Source: Kineococcus sp. TRM81007 (GTDB taxonomy: Bacteria > Actinomycetota > Actinomycetes > Actinomycetales > Kineococcaceae). Taken from it: DNA of 64,000 nt. Below the pieces are notes generated by a model. It was not told the DNA's origin and did not search any database. It saw only the letters and a list, made by a program, of their open reading frames with translations. The stretch spans positions 491,684 through 555,683 of the forward strand of contig NZ_JALBVB010000056.1 of the NCBI RefSeq assembly GCF_022669155.1, written 5' to 3'. Positions 27,638 to 36,941 of the stretch are shown here, in pieces (positions within the stretch are counted from its first letter, which is position 1; every line of letters starts with the position of its first letter). Both the position numbers and the translations under genes were made by a program.

Positions 27638-28492
27638 CTAGCGGTCCCCGGCTGCGGCCCCGGCGCGCTCCACGACCCGCAGCACCGCGTCGGCGAGGAC
27701 GTCGGGGCGGTCGACGGGCACGAAGTGGTTCGCGTCGGGCACCGGCGTGAACCGCGCACCGGGGATCTCGCGCGCCAGGCGCTCGCCGTAGCGGGGCTTC
27801 ATCTGCCCGTCGAGCAGGCCCCAGACGACCTCCACGGGCATCGCCAGGCGCGGCAGGAACGGCGCGACGGTCTGCGTGTAGACGGAGTCCGCGGAGCGCA
27901 GGTGCCGGGCCAGGCGCCGCCCGCCGCCCGGCTCCAGCCAGGGGGCGACGAAGCGGTCCACGGCGTCACCGGCGCGGTCCTGGTGGGCGAACAGCGGTCG
28001 CAGCGAGGTGCGCAGCACCTTCTCCAGCGCGGGCGCGGGCAGGCGCTCCAGGACCGGCCACGCCAGCTTCAGGGCCTTGATGCCGGGCACGGGCCAGCCG
28101 TCGTAGCAGACGCCGTCGGCGATGACGGCGCCCGCGACCCGCTGCGGGTTGGTCGTCGCCAGGATCTGCGTGACGCCGCCGCCGAGGTCGTGACCGGCCA
28201 CGACGGCGCGCTCCTCACCCAGGGCGTCGAGCAGGTCGACGAGCGCGGAGGCCTGCGAGGCGATGTCCACCCCCGTGCCCTCGGGGGCGGCGGAGCCGCC
28301 GTAGCCGAGCATGTCCACGGCCACCACGCGCGCGTGCTCGTGCAGGCGCGGCACCACGTCCCACCACAGGGTGTGGTTGGTGGGGATGCCGTGCACGAGC
28401 AGCACGAGGGGGCCGGAGTCCCCGGCGCGCCACAGGTGCCGCGGGCGCCCGGCGACGTCGATGGTCTCAGTTCGTCCGACGGGGTGGTCCAC
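27638..28492 (-). CDS. Alpha/beta hydrolase, epoxide hydrolase/haloalkane dehalogenase type
   Basis: 284 residues. The oxyanion region is VLLVHGIPTNHTLWWDVV, and the nucleophile elbow AVVAGHDLGGGVTQ has Asp in the nucleophile place, as in epoxide hydrolases and haloalkane dehalogenases rather than serine esterases. The catalytic His is likely in PDANHFVPVDRPDVLADAV. A lid domain lies around 130-205. Substrate is unknown. GTG 28492 follows CACCCT-N6, a weak leaderless-type promoter. Confidence 0.85.
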   Translation of the reverse strand: MDHPVGRTETIDVAGRPRHLWRAGDSGPLVLLVHGIPTNHTLWWDVVPRLHEHARVVAVDMLGYGGSAAPEGTGVDIASQASALVDLLDALGEERAVVAGHDLGGGVTQILATTNPQRVAGAVIADGVCYDGWPVPGIKALKLAWPVLERLPAPALEKVLRTSLRPLFAHQDRAGDAVDRFVAPWLEPGGGRRLARHLRSADSVYTQTVAPFLPRLAMPVEVVWGLLDGQMKPRYGERLAREIPGARFTPVPDANHFVPVDRPDVLADAVLRVVERAGAAAGDR

Positions 28493-28560
28493 GCCCCCAG
28501 GGTGCCGAGACCGGCGCGCCGCGGCACCTCGAGACCCGTCCGGTGCGCGTCGGCGGGACG

Positions 28561-29244
28561 TCAACCCTCGAAACCCGCGCTGGCCGTCACGGTGCCCGGC
28601 GGCACCTCGGTGAAGCCGCCGTCGCGCACGTCGACGCGCTCACCGGCGCCCAGCACCGGTGCCCCCGTCAGCACCCGGACGCCGAGGCCGCCCAGCGCCC
28701 ACGGCGCGGTCAGCGCGGCGGGCAGCAGCTCCCACGCCAGCTGCGCGGCGTGCCCCACCTGCGCGGCGGCCTTGCCGGTGCTCATCCGCACGCCGGGGTG
28801 CAGCCGGATCGTCAGCAGGCCGGGGGCGGTGGGCGGGGTGGGGGAGTCGTCGGGGTCGGTCAGGTCCAGCCCGCCGACCTGCAGGGGAGCCAGCAGCGGC
28901 GGGACGTCGTCGCGCGGGTGCGGGGCGAAGGCGCGCACCACGGCGTCGCCGCTGCGCGCCTCCACGTGCGGCAGCTGCGCGGTGCGCTCCCACCGCACCC
29001 CGCGCGCCCGGCGGGTGATCTTGCGGATGCGCTGCCCGCGCCAGGCGGCCACGGCGTCGTGGAACTCCCCGCCCGGGACGGTGGTGCGCTCGTCCGTCAG
29101 CAGCAGCACCACCGCGCGCGCCGCCGCGACGAGCACGTCGGTGTGCGCCGGCGCCGGGTCGCGCTCGACGCGGGCGACGAGCGAGAGCGACCACGGCTCG
29201 TCCTCGCCGGGCAGGGTCCACGGGGTGTTCTCCGGCTGCGCCAC
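28561..29244 (-). CDS. Peptidyl-tRNA hydrolase, PTH2-like domain protein
   Basis: 227 residues. The C-terminal part resembles the Pth2 catalytic core: LLTIRLHPGVRMSTGKAAAQVGHAAQLAWELLP carries the Lys, Gln and His pattern (GKxAAQxxHA) of archaeal/eukaryotic type peptidyl-tRNA hydrolases. The N-terminal 130 residues are less conserved. Bacterial bulk activity comes from Pth1, so this protein's real role is uncertain. GTG 29244 is chosen because TAGCGT (29252-29257) lies 7 nt upstream and overlaps the alternative GTG 29253. Confidence 0.75.
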   Translation of the reverse strand: MAQPENTPWTLPGEDEPWSLSLVARVERDPAPAHTDVLVAAARAVVLLLTDERTTVPGGEFHDAVAAWRGQRIRKITRRARGVRWERTAQLPHVEARSGDAVVRAFAPHPRDDVPPLLAPLQVGGLDLTDPDDSPTPPTAPGLLTIRLHPGVRMSTGKAAAQVGHAAQLAWELLPAALTAPWALGGLGVRVLTGAPVLGAGERVDVRDGGFTEVPPGTVTASAGFEG

Positions 29245-29251
29245 GACCGGC

Positions 29252-29257
29252 ACGCTA
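29252..29257 (-). promoter_or_regulatory. Leaderless promoter of the PTH2-like gene
   Basis: TAGCGT on the minus strand, 7 nt before GTG 29244. The gap to the next gene is only 30 bp. Confidence 0.6.
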
Positions 29258-29274
29258 CCGGCGCGTCACCGGGT

Positions 29275-30072
29275 TCAGGCCGTGCGCCGACGCCGCGCGG
29301 TGACCAGCTCGAACACGGCGTAGGCGGCCAGGCCCAGCGCCACGACCGTCAGCATCACCGTGCCGTACGGCTGCGAGGCGATCTCGTGGAACGCCGCGTC
29401 CAGGCCCCGCGCCCTCGCGGTGTCGCCACGGGCGGAGAGCACCACCAGCACGCCGAGCACCCCGAACGCGACGCCGCGCGCCACCCAGCCCGCGACGCCC
29501 AGCGCCGTCAGGGCCGGCGACAGCGTGCCCTCCACCTTGTCCTCGAACTTCTTCATCAGCCCGCGCACCGCCAGGCCGACGCCGACACCGGCGATGACCA
29601 GGCCGACCACCACGACGAGCACCGCACCGCCCGGGGCCTCCAGCACCCGCTGGGTGAGCGTCTGCTGCTGCTGCCCGGACGAGGAGCCGCCGCCGAACAG
29701 GAACCGCGCGCTGGACACGCCCAGCGCCGCGGCGACCACGGCCTTGACGACGGCCTTGACGCGCTTCGCGGCTCCGTCGGCGGCCACCGCGGCGAAGACC
29801 TGCCAGACGACCATCGCCGCGAAGCCCAGCGTCAGCAGCGCCAGCAGCACCTGGCCGAACGGCTGAGCCGCGATGCGGGACATCGCGCCGGAGGTGTCGG
29901 CGCTGGTGGGCGCGGTGCCGAACGCGATCTGCAGCGCCAGCCACGCCACCAGCAGGTACACGACCCCCTCGGCGACGACGCCCGCGCGGCCGACCCGCTT
30001 CACGGTGGTCTCGTGGCGCTCGGCGAAGCGCTCCCCCTGGCGGGCGGTCTCCTTGACGTCGTTCCCGGACAT
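29275..30072 (-). CDS. DUF1206 family membrane protein
   Basis: 265 residues with six predicted membrane spans in three pairs. Each pair carries the DUF1206 repeat: VGRAGVVAEGVVYLLVAWLALQIAFG, LEAPGGAVLVVVVGLVIAGVGVGLAV, and GVAGWVARGVAFGVLGVLVVLSA with IASQPYGTVMLTVVALGLAAYAVFEL. Function is unknown. ATG 30072 lies 6 nt after CACCAT on the minus strand, a leaderless-type arrangement; GTG 30078 is the alternative. It is divergent from hemW, with 80 bp between the starts. Confidence 0.85.
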   Translation of the reverse strand: MSGNDVKETARQGERFAERHETTVKRVGRAGVVAEGVVYLLVAWLALQIAFGTAPTSADTSGAMSRIAAQPFGQVLLALLTLGFAAMVVWQVFAAVAADGAAKRVKAVVKAVVAAALGVSSARFLFGGGSSSGQQQQTLTQRVLEAPGGAVLVVVVGLVIAGVGVGLAVRGLMKKFEDKVEGTLSPALTALGVAGWVARGVAFGVLGVLVVLSARGDTARARGLDAAFHEIASQPYGTVMLTVVALGLAAYAVFELVTARRRRTA

Positions 30073-30152
30073 GCGCACATGGTGGGACCGCGCACGTCGC
30101 CCCGCACCCCGGCGGGGCGGGGGCGGTGCTCCGTCGGGGTGACACTGGGGGG

Positions 30153-31364
30153 GTGCCCAGCTCCCTGCCCGACGGCGAGACCGTCCCCACCGACGGCTCC
30201 CTGCCGTCCGCCGCCCTCGCGGGCGCCGCGGAGCGCACCTTCGGGGTGTACCTGCACGTGCCGTTCTGCGCCGTGCGCTGCGGCTACTGCGACTTCAACA
30301 CCTACACCGCCACCGAGCTGGGCGGTGGCGGTTCGCAGGCCGCCTACGCCGGTACCGCCGCCGCCGAGGTCGCCCTCGCCGCCCGCGTCCTGGGCCCGGC
30401 CGCGCGCCCCGCCTCCACGGTGTTCTTCGGCGGCGGCACGCCCACGCTGCTGCCCGCCGCGGACCTGGCCGCGATGCTCGGCGCGGTGCGCGAGCGCTTC
30501 GGCCTGGAACCGGGCGCGGAGGTGACCACCGAGGCCAACCCGGACTCCGTCACCCCCGAGGCGCTGGCGGTGCTGGCGGCGGCCGGGTTCACCCGCGTCT
30601 CCTTCGGCGTGCAGTCCGCGGTGCCGCACGTGCTGGCGGTGCTGGACCGCACCCACGACCCGCGCCGCGTGCCCGACGCGGTGCGCTGGGCGCGCGAGGC
30701 CGGTCTCGACGTCAGCCTGGACCTCATCTACGGCACGCCGGGGGAGTCCGCGGACGACCTGCGCCGCAGCCTGGACGAGGCGCTGGCGTGCGAGCCGGAC
30801 CACGTCTCGGCGTACGCGCTCATCGTCGAGGAGGGCACCCGGCTGGCCGCCCGCATCCGCCGCGGCGAGGTGCCGGCGCCCGAGGACGACGACGAGGCCG
30901 AGAAGTACGAGATCGTCGACGACGCGCTCGGCGCCGCGGGGTTCTCCTGGTACGAGGTGAGCAACTGGGCGCGGAAGGCCGAGCACGCCTGCCGGCACAA
31001 CCTCGCCTACTGGCGCGGCGGCGACTGGTGGGGGATCGGCCCCGGCGCGCACAGCCACGTCGGCGGGGTGCGCTGGTGGAACGTCAAGCACCCCACCGCC
31101 TACGCGGGTCGCCTGGGGCGCGGCGAGAGCCCCGCCCACGCCCGCGAGGTGCTCTCCGGCGAGGACCGGCGCACCGAGGACGTGCTGCTGCGCTCGCGGC
31201 TGGCGGAGGGGTTCGACCCGGCGTGGTGGGGGGCGGTCGCGGTGGCGGCGGTGCCGGGGCTGCTGGCCGACGGGCTGGTCGAGCCCCTCGGTGACGGGCG
31301 GTGGGCGCTGACGCGGCGCGGCCGGCTGCTGGCCGACGCCGTGGTGCGCGCCCTGCTCGGCTGA
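30153..31364 (+). CDS. hemW: Radical SAM heme chaperone HemW
   Basis: 403 residues. The iron-sulfur motif CxxxCxxC is in HVPFCAVRCGYCDFNTY, with TVFFGGGTPTLLP for SAM binding and TTEANPDSV. The C-terminal HemW domain ends with the winged region RTEDVLLRSRLAEGFDP. It resembles oxygen-independent coproporphyrinogen oxidase, but HemW proteins lack that activity and deliver heme. The HNLAYWRGGDWWGIGPGAHSHV block is typical. GTG 30153 lies 6 nt after GACACT (30141-30146). It stands between lepA and hrcA, as in most actinobacteria. Confidence 0.93.
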   Translation: MPSSLPDGETVPTDGSLPSAALAGAAERTFGVYLHVPFCAVRCGYCDFNTYTATELGGGGSQAAYAGTAAAEVALAARVLGPAARPASTVFFGGGTPTLLPAADLAAMLGAVRERFGLEPGAEVTTEANPDSVTPEALAVLAAAGFTRVSFGVQSAVPHVLAVLDRTHDPRRVPDAVRWAREAGLDVSLDLIYGTPGESADDLRRSLDEALACEPDHVSAYALIVEEGTRLAARIRRGEVPAPEDDDEAEKYEIVDDALGAAGFSWYEVSNWARKAEHACRHNLAYWRGGDWWGIGPGAHSHVGGVRWWNVKHPTAYAGRLGRGESPAHAREVLSGEDRRTEDVLLRSRLAEGFDPAWWGAVAVAAVPGLLADGLVEPLGDGRWALTRRGRLLADAVVRALLG

Positions 31365-31390
31365 ACCCCTGCCCCGCCCCCCGGGTGGGC

Positions 31391-31405
31391 TAGGTTCGCG
31401 ACGTG
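31391..31405 (+). promoter_or_regulatory. Leaderless promoter of the F420-type oxidoreductase
   Basis: TAGGTT (31391-31396), exactly 6 nt, then GTG 31403. No ribosome-binding site. Confidence 0.7.
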
Positions 31406-32452
31406 CGCCTGGGAGTGAACCTCGGTTACCTGACCGGCGGTGACGCGGCAGCGGCGGCCGCGGACACCCTGGCGCTGGTGCGCGCGGCGGAGGACGCCGG
31501 TTGCGACAGCGCGTGGGTCGCCGAGGCGTACGGCTCCGACGCCGTCAGCGTCCTGGGCTGGCTGGCGGCGCAGACCTCGCGCATCGCGCTGGGCTCGGCG
31601 GTCCTGCAGGTGCCCGCCCGCGCGCCCGCGGCCACCGCGATGGCCGCCGCCACCCTCGACGTCCTCTCCGGAGGCAGGTTCCGCCTCGGCCTGGGCGTCT
31701 CGGGTCCTCAGGTCTCGGAGGGCTGGTACGGGCAGCGGTTCGCCGCGCCGCTGGCGCGCACCCGCGAGCACGTCGCGGTCGTCCGCGAGGTCCTGGCGCG
31801 CCGGGTGGTGCGCCACGAGGGCGAGCACGTGCGGCTGCCGCTGCCGGACGGGCCGGGGGTGCCGCTGCGGCTGATGCTGCCCGAGCCCCGGCCGGACCTG
31901 CCGATCTACCTGGCCGCCGTCGGGCCGCGCAACGTCGAGCTCGCCGGGGAGGTCGCCGACGGGTGGCTGCCGGTGTTCCTGGCCCCCGAGTCGTGCGGGG
32001 AGCAGTTCGCGCAGCTGGCCGCCGGCCGGGCGCGGCGCGCCGAACCGCCGGTGGGGGAGTTCGACGTGTGCGCCTCGGTGCCGGTGCTCGTCACCGACGC
32101 CACCGGCGAGGAGCGGCTGGCGGCCGAGGCGCCGGTGCGCCGGCACGTCGCCCTGTACCTGGGCGGGATGGGGTCGCGCTCGCAGAACTTCTACGCCTCC
32201 CTCGCCCGCCGCCTGGGGTTCTCCGACGCCGTCGACGAGGTGCAGGAGAGGTTCCTGGCCGGCGACCACCGCGCGGCCGCCGCCGCCGTGCCGGCCGGTT
32301 TCCTGGAGGCCACCTGCCTCGTGGGGCCGGCGGCGGGCCTGCGCGCGCGCCTGGACGACTACGCGCGCGCCGGCGTCACCACCCTGGCCCTGGTGCCGCA
32401 GGCGCCCGTGCTCGCCGACCGGGTGGCGGCGGTGCGGGCGCTGGCGGCCTGA
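31403..32452 (+). CDS. LLM-class F420-dependent oxidoreductase
   Basis: 349 residues with a luciferase-like barrel. It starts MRLGVNLGYLTGG and has [82 protein letters not shown]. The last part is the F420-binding pattern seen in actinobacterial F420 enzymes, and later LPIYLAAVGPRNVELAGEVADGWLPVF. It probably uses coenzyme F420 for hydride transfer to an unknown substrate. It converges on the DUF4870 gene with a 4-nt gap. Confidence 0.88.
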   Translation: MRLGVNLGYLTGGDAAAAAADTLALVRAAEDAGCDSAWVAEAYGSDAVSVLGWLAAQTSRIALGSAVLQVPARAPAATAMAAATLDVLSGGRFRLGLGVSGPQVSEGWYGQRFAAPLARTREHVAVVREVLARRVVRHEGEHVRLPLPDGPGVPLRLMLPEPRPDLPIYLAAVGPRNVELAGEVADGWLPVFLAPESCGEQFAQLAAGRARRAEPPVGEFDVCASVPVLVTDATGEERLAAEAPVRRHVALYLGGMGSRSQNFYASLARRLGFSDAVDEVQERFLAGDHRAAAAAVPAGFLEATCLVGPAAGLRARLDDYARAGVTTLALVPQAPVLADRVAAVRALAA

Positions 32453-32456
32453 GCGC

Positions 32457-33023
32457 TCAGCGCACCAGGCGCAGGGTCAGCGGGTAGCGGTAGGCGCGGC
32501 CGGAGTTCGCCGCGACGGCGGCCAGGACCCCGAAGACGGACGCCCCGACGACCAGCAGCACGGGCAGGGCGAACAGGGGGGCGGCCAGCCCCAGCGTCAC
32601 GACGGTCAGCACGGTGGCGGCCGCGCTGAGGGCGAGGACGTAGATCAGCAGCGAGATGCTCGCGTTGAGCGCCTCGGCGGCGTGCTCGCGCACGAACCGG
32701 CTGCGGTCCTTGAAGACGAGGAAGACCACCAGGGGGGCGATCACCGGCAGGCTGATCCACACGAGCAGCGTGCCCACGTGGGCGAGCACGCTCCAGGTGC
32801 GCTCGTCCTGCACGGACACCGGCGGCTTCTGCTGCCACTGCGGCGGCCGGCCGGGACCCTGCTGGTGCGGCCACTGCTGACCGTGCTGCTGCGCCGCCTC
32901 CTGCTCGGGCTGCCAGCCCGGGCGCCACCCGGGCGTCCAGCCGGGCTGCTGCTCCCCGCCGGCGCCGGGGGCGTGCGGGTCCTTCGTGAAGTCCGGGCGG
33001 GGCGGCTGGTGCGGGTCGCTCAC
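32457..33023 (-). CDS. DUF4870 family membrane protein
   Basis: 188 residues. The first 70 residues are Pro/Gln/Trp-rich, with repeats such as [13 protein letters not shown]. The DUF4870 part starts [63 protein letters not shown], followed by two more spans. Function is unknown. GTG 33023 has an AGGAGG site. Confidence 0.87.
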   Translation of the reverse strand: MSDPHQPPRPDFTKDPHAPGAGGEQQPGWTPGWRPGWQPEQEAAQQHGQQWPHQQGPGRPPQWQQKPPVSVQDERTWSVLAHVGTLLVWISLPVIAPLVVFLVFKDRSRFVREHAAEALNASISLLIYVLALSAAATVLTVVTLGLAAPLFALPVLLVVGASVFGVLAAVAANSGRAYRYPLTLRLVR

Positions 33024-33142
33024 GGTGGCCTCCTGGGGCGTCGCCGGGGTTCGGGTTCGCGTCGATCCTCCCGCGCGGGCGGGCCGGGTGTCGTCCCCCC
33101 GCGGGGTGGTCCCGGGTGCGACGAGGGGAGGAGGCGGGCGCC

Positions 33143-34012
33143 TCAGCGGTCCGCCGCGTCCGCGGTCACGAAGTCCACCAGCTCCTCCACCCGGCCCAGC
33201 AGCGCCGGTTCCAGGTCGGCGTAGCTGCGCACGGTGCCCAGGATCCGCTTCCACCCGTGCGCGACGTCGGCCTGCGTGGCGTGCGGCCAGCCCAGCTCCG
33301 CGAGGATCCCGTGCTTCCAGGAGGTGCCGCGCGGGACCACCGGCCAGCGCTCCCACCCGAGGCGCTGGGGCCGCACCGCCTGCCACACGTCGACGAACGG
33401 GTGCCCGACCACCAGGACGTGGGGGTTCGCCCCCACCTGCGCCACGATCCGCGACTCCTTCGACCCGGGCACGAGGTGGTCGACGAGCACCCCGATGCGC
33501 CGGCCCGGGCGCGGGCCGAAGGAGCGCACCGCGGCGTCGAGGTCGTCGACGCCGTCGAGCATCTCCACGACGACGCCCTCGACCCGCAGGTCGTCGCCCC
33601 AGACCTTCTCCACCAGCTCGGCGTCGTGGCGCCCCTCGACGAGGATCCGGGAGGCGCGCGCGGTGCGGGCGCTCGCGCCGGCCACCGCGACCGAGCCGCT
33701 GGCGGTGCGGGCGGGGCCGGTGGGCGCGGCCGCGGCGCGCGGGGGCACCAGCTTCACCGGCTGCCCGTCCACCCAGAAGCCGGGGCCCAGCGGGAAGGTG
33801 CGGGTGCGGCCCTTCGCGTCCTCCAGGACGACCACGTGCACGCCGCCGCTCTTCTCCACGCGCACCACCGCGCCCACCCAGCCGGTCTCCACGTCCTCGA
33901 CGACGAGTCCGCGCGCGGCGGGTTCCTCGCGGTGCGTCGGCCGCTGCGGGTGCGGGTTCGCGGACAGCACGTCGGTGCCGTAGCGGTCGCTGGACGGGTG
34001 CCTGGGGCTCAC
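33143..34012 (-). CDS. DUF3097 family protein
   Basis: 289 residues. It begins [17 protein letters not shown] and carries [36 protein letters not shown] in its N-terminal part. The C-terminal half has [36 protein letters not shown] and [16 protein letters not shown], a TOPRIM-like arrangement of acidic residues (EGxxD, DxxD). This suggests a nucleic-acid enzyme or binder, but the family has no firm function. GTG 34012 lies 7 nt after TAGCGT. It is divergent from hrcA, a common actinobacterial pairing. Confidence 0.85.
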   Translation of the reverse strand: MSPRHPSSDRYGTDVLSANPHPQRPTHREEPAARGLVVEDVETGWVGAVVRVEKSGGVHVVVLEDAKGRTRTFPLGPGFWVDGQPVKLVPPRAAAAPTGPARTASGSVAVAGASARTARASRILVEGRHDAELVEKVWGDDLRVEGVVVEMLDGVDDLDAAVRSFGPRPGRRIGVLVDHLVPGSKESRIVAQVGANPHVLVVGHPFVDVWQAVRPQRLGWERWPVVPRGTSWKHGILAELGWPHATQADVAHGWKRILGTVRSYADLEPALLGRVEELVDFVTADAADR

Positions 34013-34019
34013 CCGCGGC

Positions 34020-34025
34020 ACGCTA
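34020..34025 (-). promoter_or_regulatory. Leaderless promoter of the DUF3097 gene
   Basis: TAGCGT on the minus strand (34020-34025), 7 nt before GTG 34012. Confidence 0.6.
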
Positions 34026-34064
34026 ACGACCGGTGCGGGCGGCGCGGTGGAGGCGCGCTCGGCG

Positions 34065-34096
34065 TAGACTTGGCACTCGGGTTCGGCGAGTGCCAG
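34065..34096 (+). promoter_or_regulatory. hrcA-dnaJ promoter with CIRCE operator
   Basis: The -10 box TAGACT (34065-34070) abuts an inverted repeat TTGGCACTC (34070-34078), 9 nt, GAGTGCCAG (34088-34096). It matches the CIRCE operator layout TTAGCACTC-N9-GAGTGCTAA that HrcA binds. HrcA on this site would block the transcription start, giving heat-inducible autoregulation. Confidence 0.88.
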
Positions 34097-34122
34097 GCAG
34101 TGGACGAGTGCCAGGCAGTGGA
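34087..34122 (+). repeat. 18-bp tandem duplication including the CIRCE right half-site
   Basis: Two perfect copies of an 18-mer (34087-34104 and 34105-34122), each beginning CGAGTGCCAGG. The copy adds an extra GAGTGCCAG half-site (34106-34114) downstream of the CIRCE palindrome, before the hrcA start. Confidence 0.92.
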
Positions 34123-34138
34123 GGGGACGGAGGTGGGT

Positions 34139-35179
34139 GTGAGCGACGACCGCAGGCTCGCGGTGCTGCGCGCCATCGTGGAGGACTACGTCTCGACCCA
34201 CGAGCCCGTGGGGTCCCGGGCGCTGGTGGAGCGCCACCGCCTCGGCGTGTCACCCGCGACGATCCGCAACGACATGGCGGTGCTGGAGGAGGAGGGGTAC
34301 ATCGCCCAGCCGCACACCAGCGCCGGGCGCATCCCCACCGACAAGGGCTACCGCCTGTTCGTGGACCGCCTCGCCAACCTCAAGCCCATGTCGCCCGCCG
34401 AGCGGCGCGCCATCCAGGCCTTCCTCGACGGCGCCGTCGACCTCGACGACGTCGTGGACCGCACGGTGCGGCTGCTGGCGCAGATCACCCGCCAGGCCGC
34501 CGTCGTGCAGTACCCGTCCCTCTCGCGCGCCGCGGTGCGGCACGTGGAGGTCGTGCCGGTCGGCGGGCGCAGCGCGCTGCTGGTGCTCATCACGGACACC
34601 GGCCGCGTGGAGCAGCGCGTCGTGCAGGTGCGCTCCGCCGGGGACCTGGACGCGCTGCCCGAGCAGCTGGCCGCGCTGCGCGACCGCGTCAACGCCGCCG
34701 TGGCCGGCAAGCGGCTGAAGCAGGCCCGCGAGGAGCTGACGGCCGTCGTCCAGGCCAGCGAGCCGGGCCAGACGGCGGTGGCCGCGGAGGTCGTCGCCGC
34801 CCTCGGCGAGTGCCTGACCGCGGGGCTGGAGGAACGCGTGGTGATCGCCGGCACCGCCAACCTCGTGCGCTCCGGCGCCGACCTCTCCGCCAGCCTGGGC
34901 AGCGTGCTGGAAGCGCTGGAGGAGCACGTGGTGCTGCTGCGGCTGGTGCAGGAGATGGCCGAGGAGGGCGTCACCGACCGCGGTGCCCTCAGCGTGCGCA
35001 TCGGCGCGGAGAACCTGCACCTGGGGCTGCCCGAGACGTCCGTGGTGACCAGCGGCTACGGCGAGGGGGAGGTGCTGGCGCGCTTGGGCGTGCTGGGCCC
35101 GACCCGCATGGACTACCCGACGACGATGGCGGCGGTGCGGGCGGTCTCCCGCTACGTGTCGCGCATCCTGTCCCAGTGA
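34139..35179 (+). CDS. hrcA: Heat-inducible transcription repressor HrcA
   Basis: 346 residues. The N-terminal winged helix has [70 protein letters not shown] (about 6-78). The GAF-like domain follows, with [19 protein letters not shown]. It represses the hrcA-dnaJ operon and usually groEL through CIRCE. GTG 34139 is chosen for the GGAGG 6 nt upstream. It is followed 40 nt later by dnaJ. Confidence 0.96.
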   Translation: MSDDRRLAVLRAIVEDYVSTHEPVGSRALVERHRLGVSPATIRNDMAVLEEEGYIAQPHTSAGRIPTDKGYRLFVDRLANLKPMSPAERRAIQAFLDGAVDLDDVVDRTVRLLAQITRQAAVVQYPSLSRAAVRHVEVVPVGGRSALLVLITDTGRVEQRVVQVRSAGDLDALPEQLAALRDRVNAAVAGKRLKQAREELTAVVQASEPGQTAVAAEVVAALGECLTAGLEERVVIAGTANLVRSGADLSASLGSVLEALEEHVVLLRLVQEMAEEGVTDRGALSVRIGAENLHLGLPETSVVTSGYGEGEVLARLGVLGPTRMDYPTTMAAVRAVSRYVSRILSQ

Positions 35180-35219
35180 CCGACCGGACGAACCACCGAA
35201 CGGGAGACCTGAGCACCTC

Positions 35220-36338
35220 GTGAGCGACTACTACGACGTCCTGGGCGTCAGCAGGGACGCCTCGGCGGAGGACATCAAGCGCGCCTACCGCAAGCTGGCG
35301 CGCAAGCTCCACCCCGACGTCACCTCCGACCCGGACGCGGGGGACAGGTTCAAGGAGGTCTCCCAGGCCTACGAGACGCTGTCCAACCCGGACAAGCGCG
35401 CCCAGTACGACCGCGGCGGCGCGCCCGGCGCGGCCGGCGGCTTCGGGCAGGGCTTCGGCTTCTCCGACATCATGGACGCCTTCTTCGGCCAGAGCGGCGC
35501 CGGCGGCGGCCGCGGGCCGGTCAGCCGCACCCAGCGCGGCCAGGACGCCCTCATCCGCGTCGACGTGGACCTCGCCGAGGCCGCCTTCGGCGGCGAGCGG
35601 CAGATCCAGGTCGACACCGCCGTGCTGTGCCCCACGTGCAAGGGCACCTGCTGCCAGCCGGGCACCCAGCCGGCCACCTGCGACATCTGCGGCGGCCAGG
35701 GCTCGGTGCAGCGCGTGGTGCGCTCCCTGCTGGGGCAGGTCATGACCAGCCAGCCGTGCCCCACCTGCCACGGCTTCGGCACCGTGCTGCCCAGCCCGTG
35801 CCTGGAGTGCTCCGGCGAGGGGCGGGTGCGCGCCCGACGGCCGCTGACCATCCGCATCCCCGCCGGCGTGGACACCGGCACCCGCATCCAGCTCGCCGCC
35901 CAGGGCGAGGTCGGCACCGCCGGCGGCCCGCCCGGCGACCTCTACGTGGAGATCCACGAGCGCCCGCACCCGGTCTTCACCCGCCGCGGTGACGACCTGC
36001 TGTGCACGCTGGAGGTCCCCATGACGGCCGCGGCGCTGGGGGCGTCGATCCCGCTGGAGACCCTCGACGGTGACGAGGAGGTCGAGGTGCGCCCCGGCGC
36101 GCAGGGCGGCGAGGTCGTCACCCTGAAGCAGAAGGGCGTCGAGCACCTGCGCTCGGCCGGCCGCGGCGACCTGCTGGTCACCCTGGAGGTCGTCACCCCG
36201 CGCGACCTCGACGAGGAGCAGGAGGAGCTGCTGCGCCGCCTGGCGGAGATCCGCGGCGAGGTGCGCCCGGCGGGCAAGCTGTCCCCGGCCCACCACGGCG
36301 TCTTCTCCAAGCTGCGCGAGCGCTTCGGCGGTCGCTGA
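35220..36338 (+). CDS. dnaJ: Chaperone protein DnaJ
   Basis: 372 residues. The J domain (1-68) has HPD at 31-33. A Gly/Phe stretch (70-100) is followed by the zinc domain with four cysteine motifs: CPTCKGTC (137-144), CDICGGQG (154-161), CPTCHGFG (180-187) and CLECSGEG (194-201). Substrate-binding domains come last. The first zinc motif ends in Cys instead of the usual Gly and is followed by another Cys. It is the HrcA-linked DnaJ2 of actinobacteria, working with DnaK to hold and refold proteins. Confidence 0.96.
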   Translation: MSDYYDVLGVSRDASAEDIKRAYRKLARKLHPDVTSDPDAGDRFKEVSQAYETLSNPDKRAQYDRGGAPGAAGGFGQGFGFSDIMDAFFGQSGAGGGRGPVSRTQRGQDALIRVDVDLAEAAFGGERQIQVDTAVLCPTCKGTCCQPGTQPATCDICGGQGSVQRVVRSLLGQVMTSQPCPTCHGFGTVLPSPCLECSGEGRVRARRPLTIRIPAGVDTGTRIQLAAQGEVGTAGGPPGDLYVEIHERPHPVFTRRGDDLLCTLEVPMTAAALGASIPLETLDGDEEVEVRPGAQGGEVVTLKQKGVEHLRSAGRGDLLVTLEVVTPRDLDEEQEELLRRLAEIRGEVRPAGKLSPAHHGVFSKLRERFGGR

Positions 36339-36372
36339 CGCCCGGCGCGCGCCCCTGCGGCAGGGTGGGGGC

Positions 36373-36873
36373 GTGCGCGCGAAGGTGTTCACCGCGTCGG
36401 TGGTGCTCTACGCCGCGGCCGTCGTCGTGGCGGCCCTGGTGCTGCCGGAGCGGGTACCCACCCACTTCGGCGGCAGCGGCGAGGCCGACGACTGGAGCAG
36501 CCGCGCCGAGGCGGTCGCGGTCTCCGCACTGATCGGCGCAGCTCTCGCGGCGCTCTTCGCGGCGCTGGCCGCCGGGGTGCGGCGCCTGCCGGTGGACGTG
36601 GTCAACGTGCCGAACGCCTGGTACTGGAGGGCGCCGGAGAACGAGGCCGAGCTGCGCCGGCGCGCCCTCGGCGACCTGTGGGCCGTCGGGACGGCGACGA
36701 TGCTGCTGCTGACGGCCGTCGAGGGCGCGATCGTGCAGGTGGCGCTGACGGGCACCGGCCGGCTGCCGTGGTGGTTCTTCGCCGTCTTCGGGACCTGGCT
36801 CGCCGGCCTCCTGCTGTGGGCGCTGAGCCTGGGGTTCACCCGGTACCGCGTGCCGACGGGTGCCGGGCGCTGA
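36373..36873 (+). CDS. DUF1648 domain membrane protein
   Basis: 166 residues with four membrane spans. The start VRAKVFTASVVLYAAAVVVAALVLPERVPTHFGGSGEADDWSSR is the DUF1648 (SdpI-like) signature: a span followed by PxRxPTHFG and an acidic/Trp motif. Later spans include AVAVSALIGAALAALFAALAAGV and WWFFAVFGTWLAGLLLWALSLGF. Function is unknown. GTG 36373 lies 6 nt after CAGGGT, a weak leaderless-type start. It takes the place usually held by rsmE after dnaJ in actinobacteria. Confidence 0.82.
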   Translation: MRAKVFTASVVLYAAAVVVAALVLPERVPTHFGGSGEADDWSSRAEAVAVSALIGAALAALFAALAAGVRRLPVDVVNVPNAWYWRAPENEAELRRRALGDLWAVGTATMLLLTAVEGAIVQVALTGTGRLPWWFFAVFGTWLAGLLLWALSLGFTRYRVPTGAGR

Positions 36874-36874
36874 C

Positions 36875-36926
36875 CCGCACCCGCCGGCGGGTGCGGTGAG
36901 GACCCCCCGAGGGCCCTCACCGCACC
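36875..36926. terminator. Two overlapping hairpins between convergent genes
   Basis: A perfect 22-bp palindrome (36875-36896) overlaps a second stem (36890-36901 with 36115-type partner at 36115-like spacing: TGCGGTGAGG at 36892-36901 pairs with CCTCACCGCA at 36915-36924). The two stems share bases 36890-36896, so only one can form at a time on a given strand. They probably terminate transcription from both sides. Confidence 0.7.
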
Positions 36927-36941
36927 GGTCGGGGGAGAGCC

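Noticed and set aside
24400..27759. 1119-codon minus-strand frame opposite the antiporter and lepA
   Set aside because: It mirrors two well-supported genes, and its product is Gln/His/Arg-rich low complexity.
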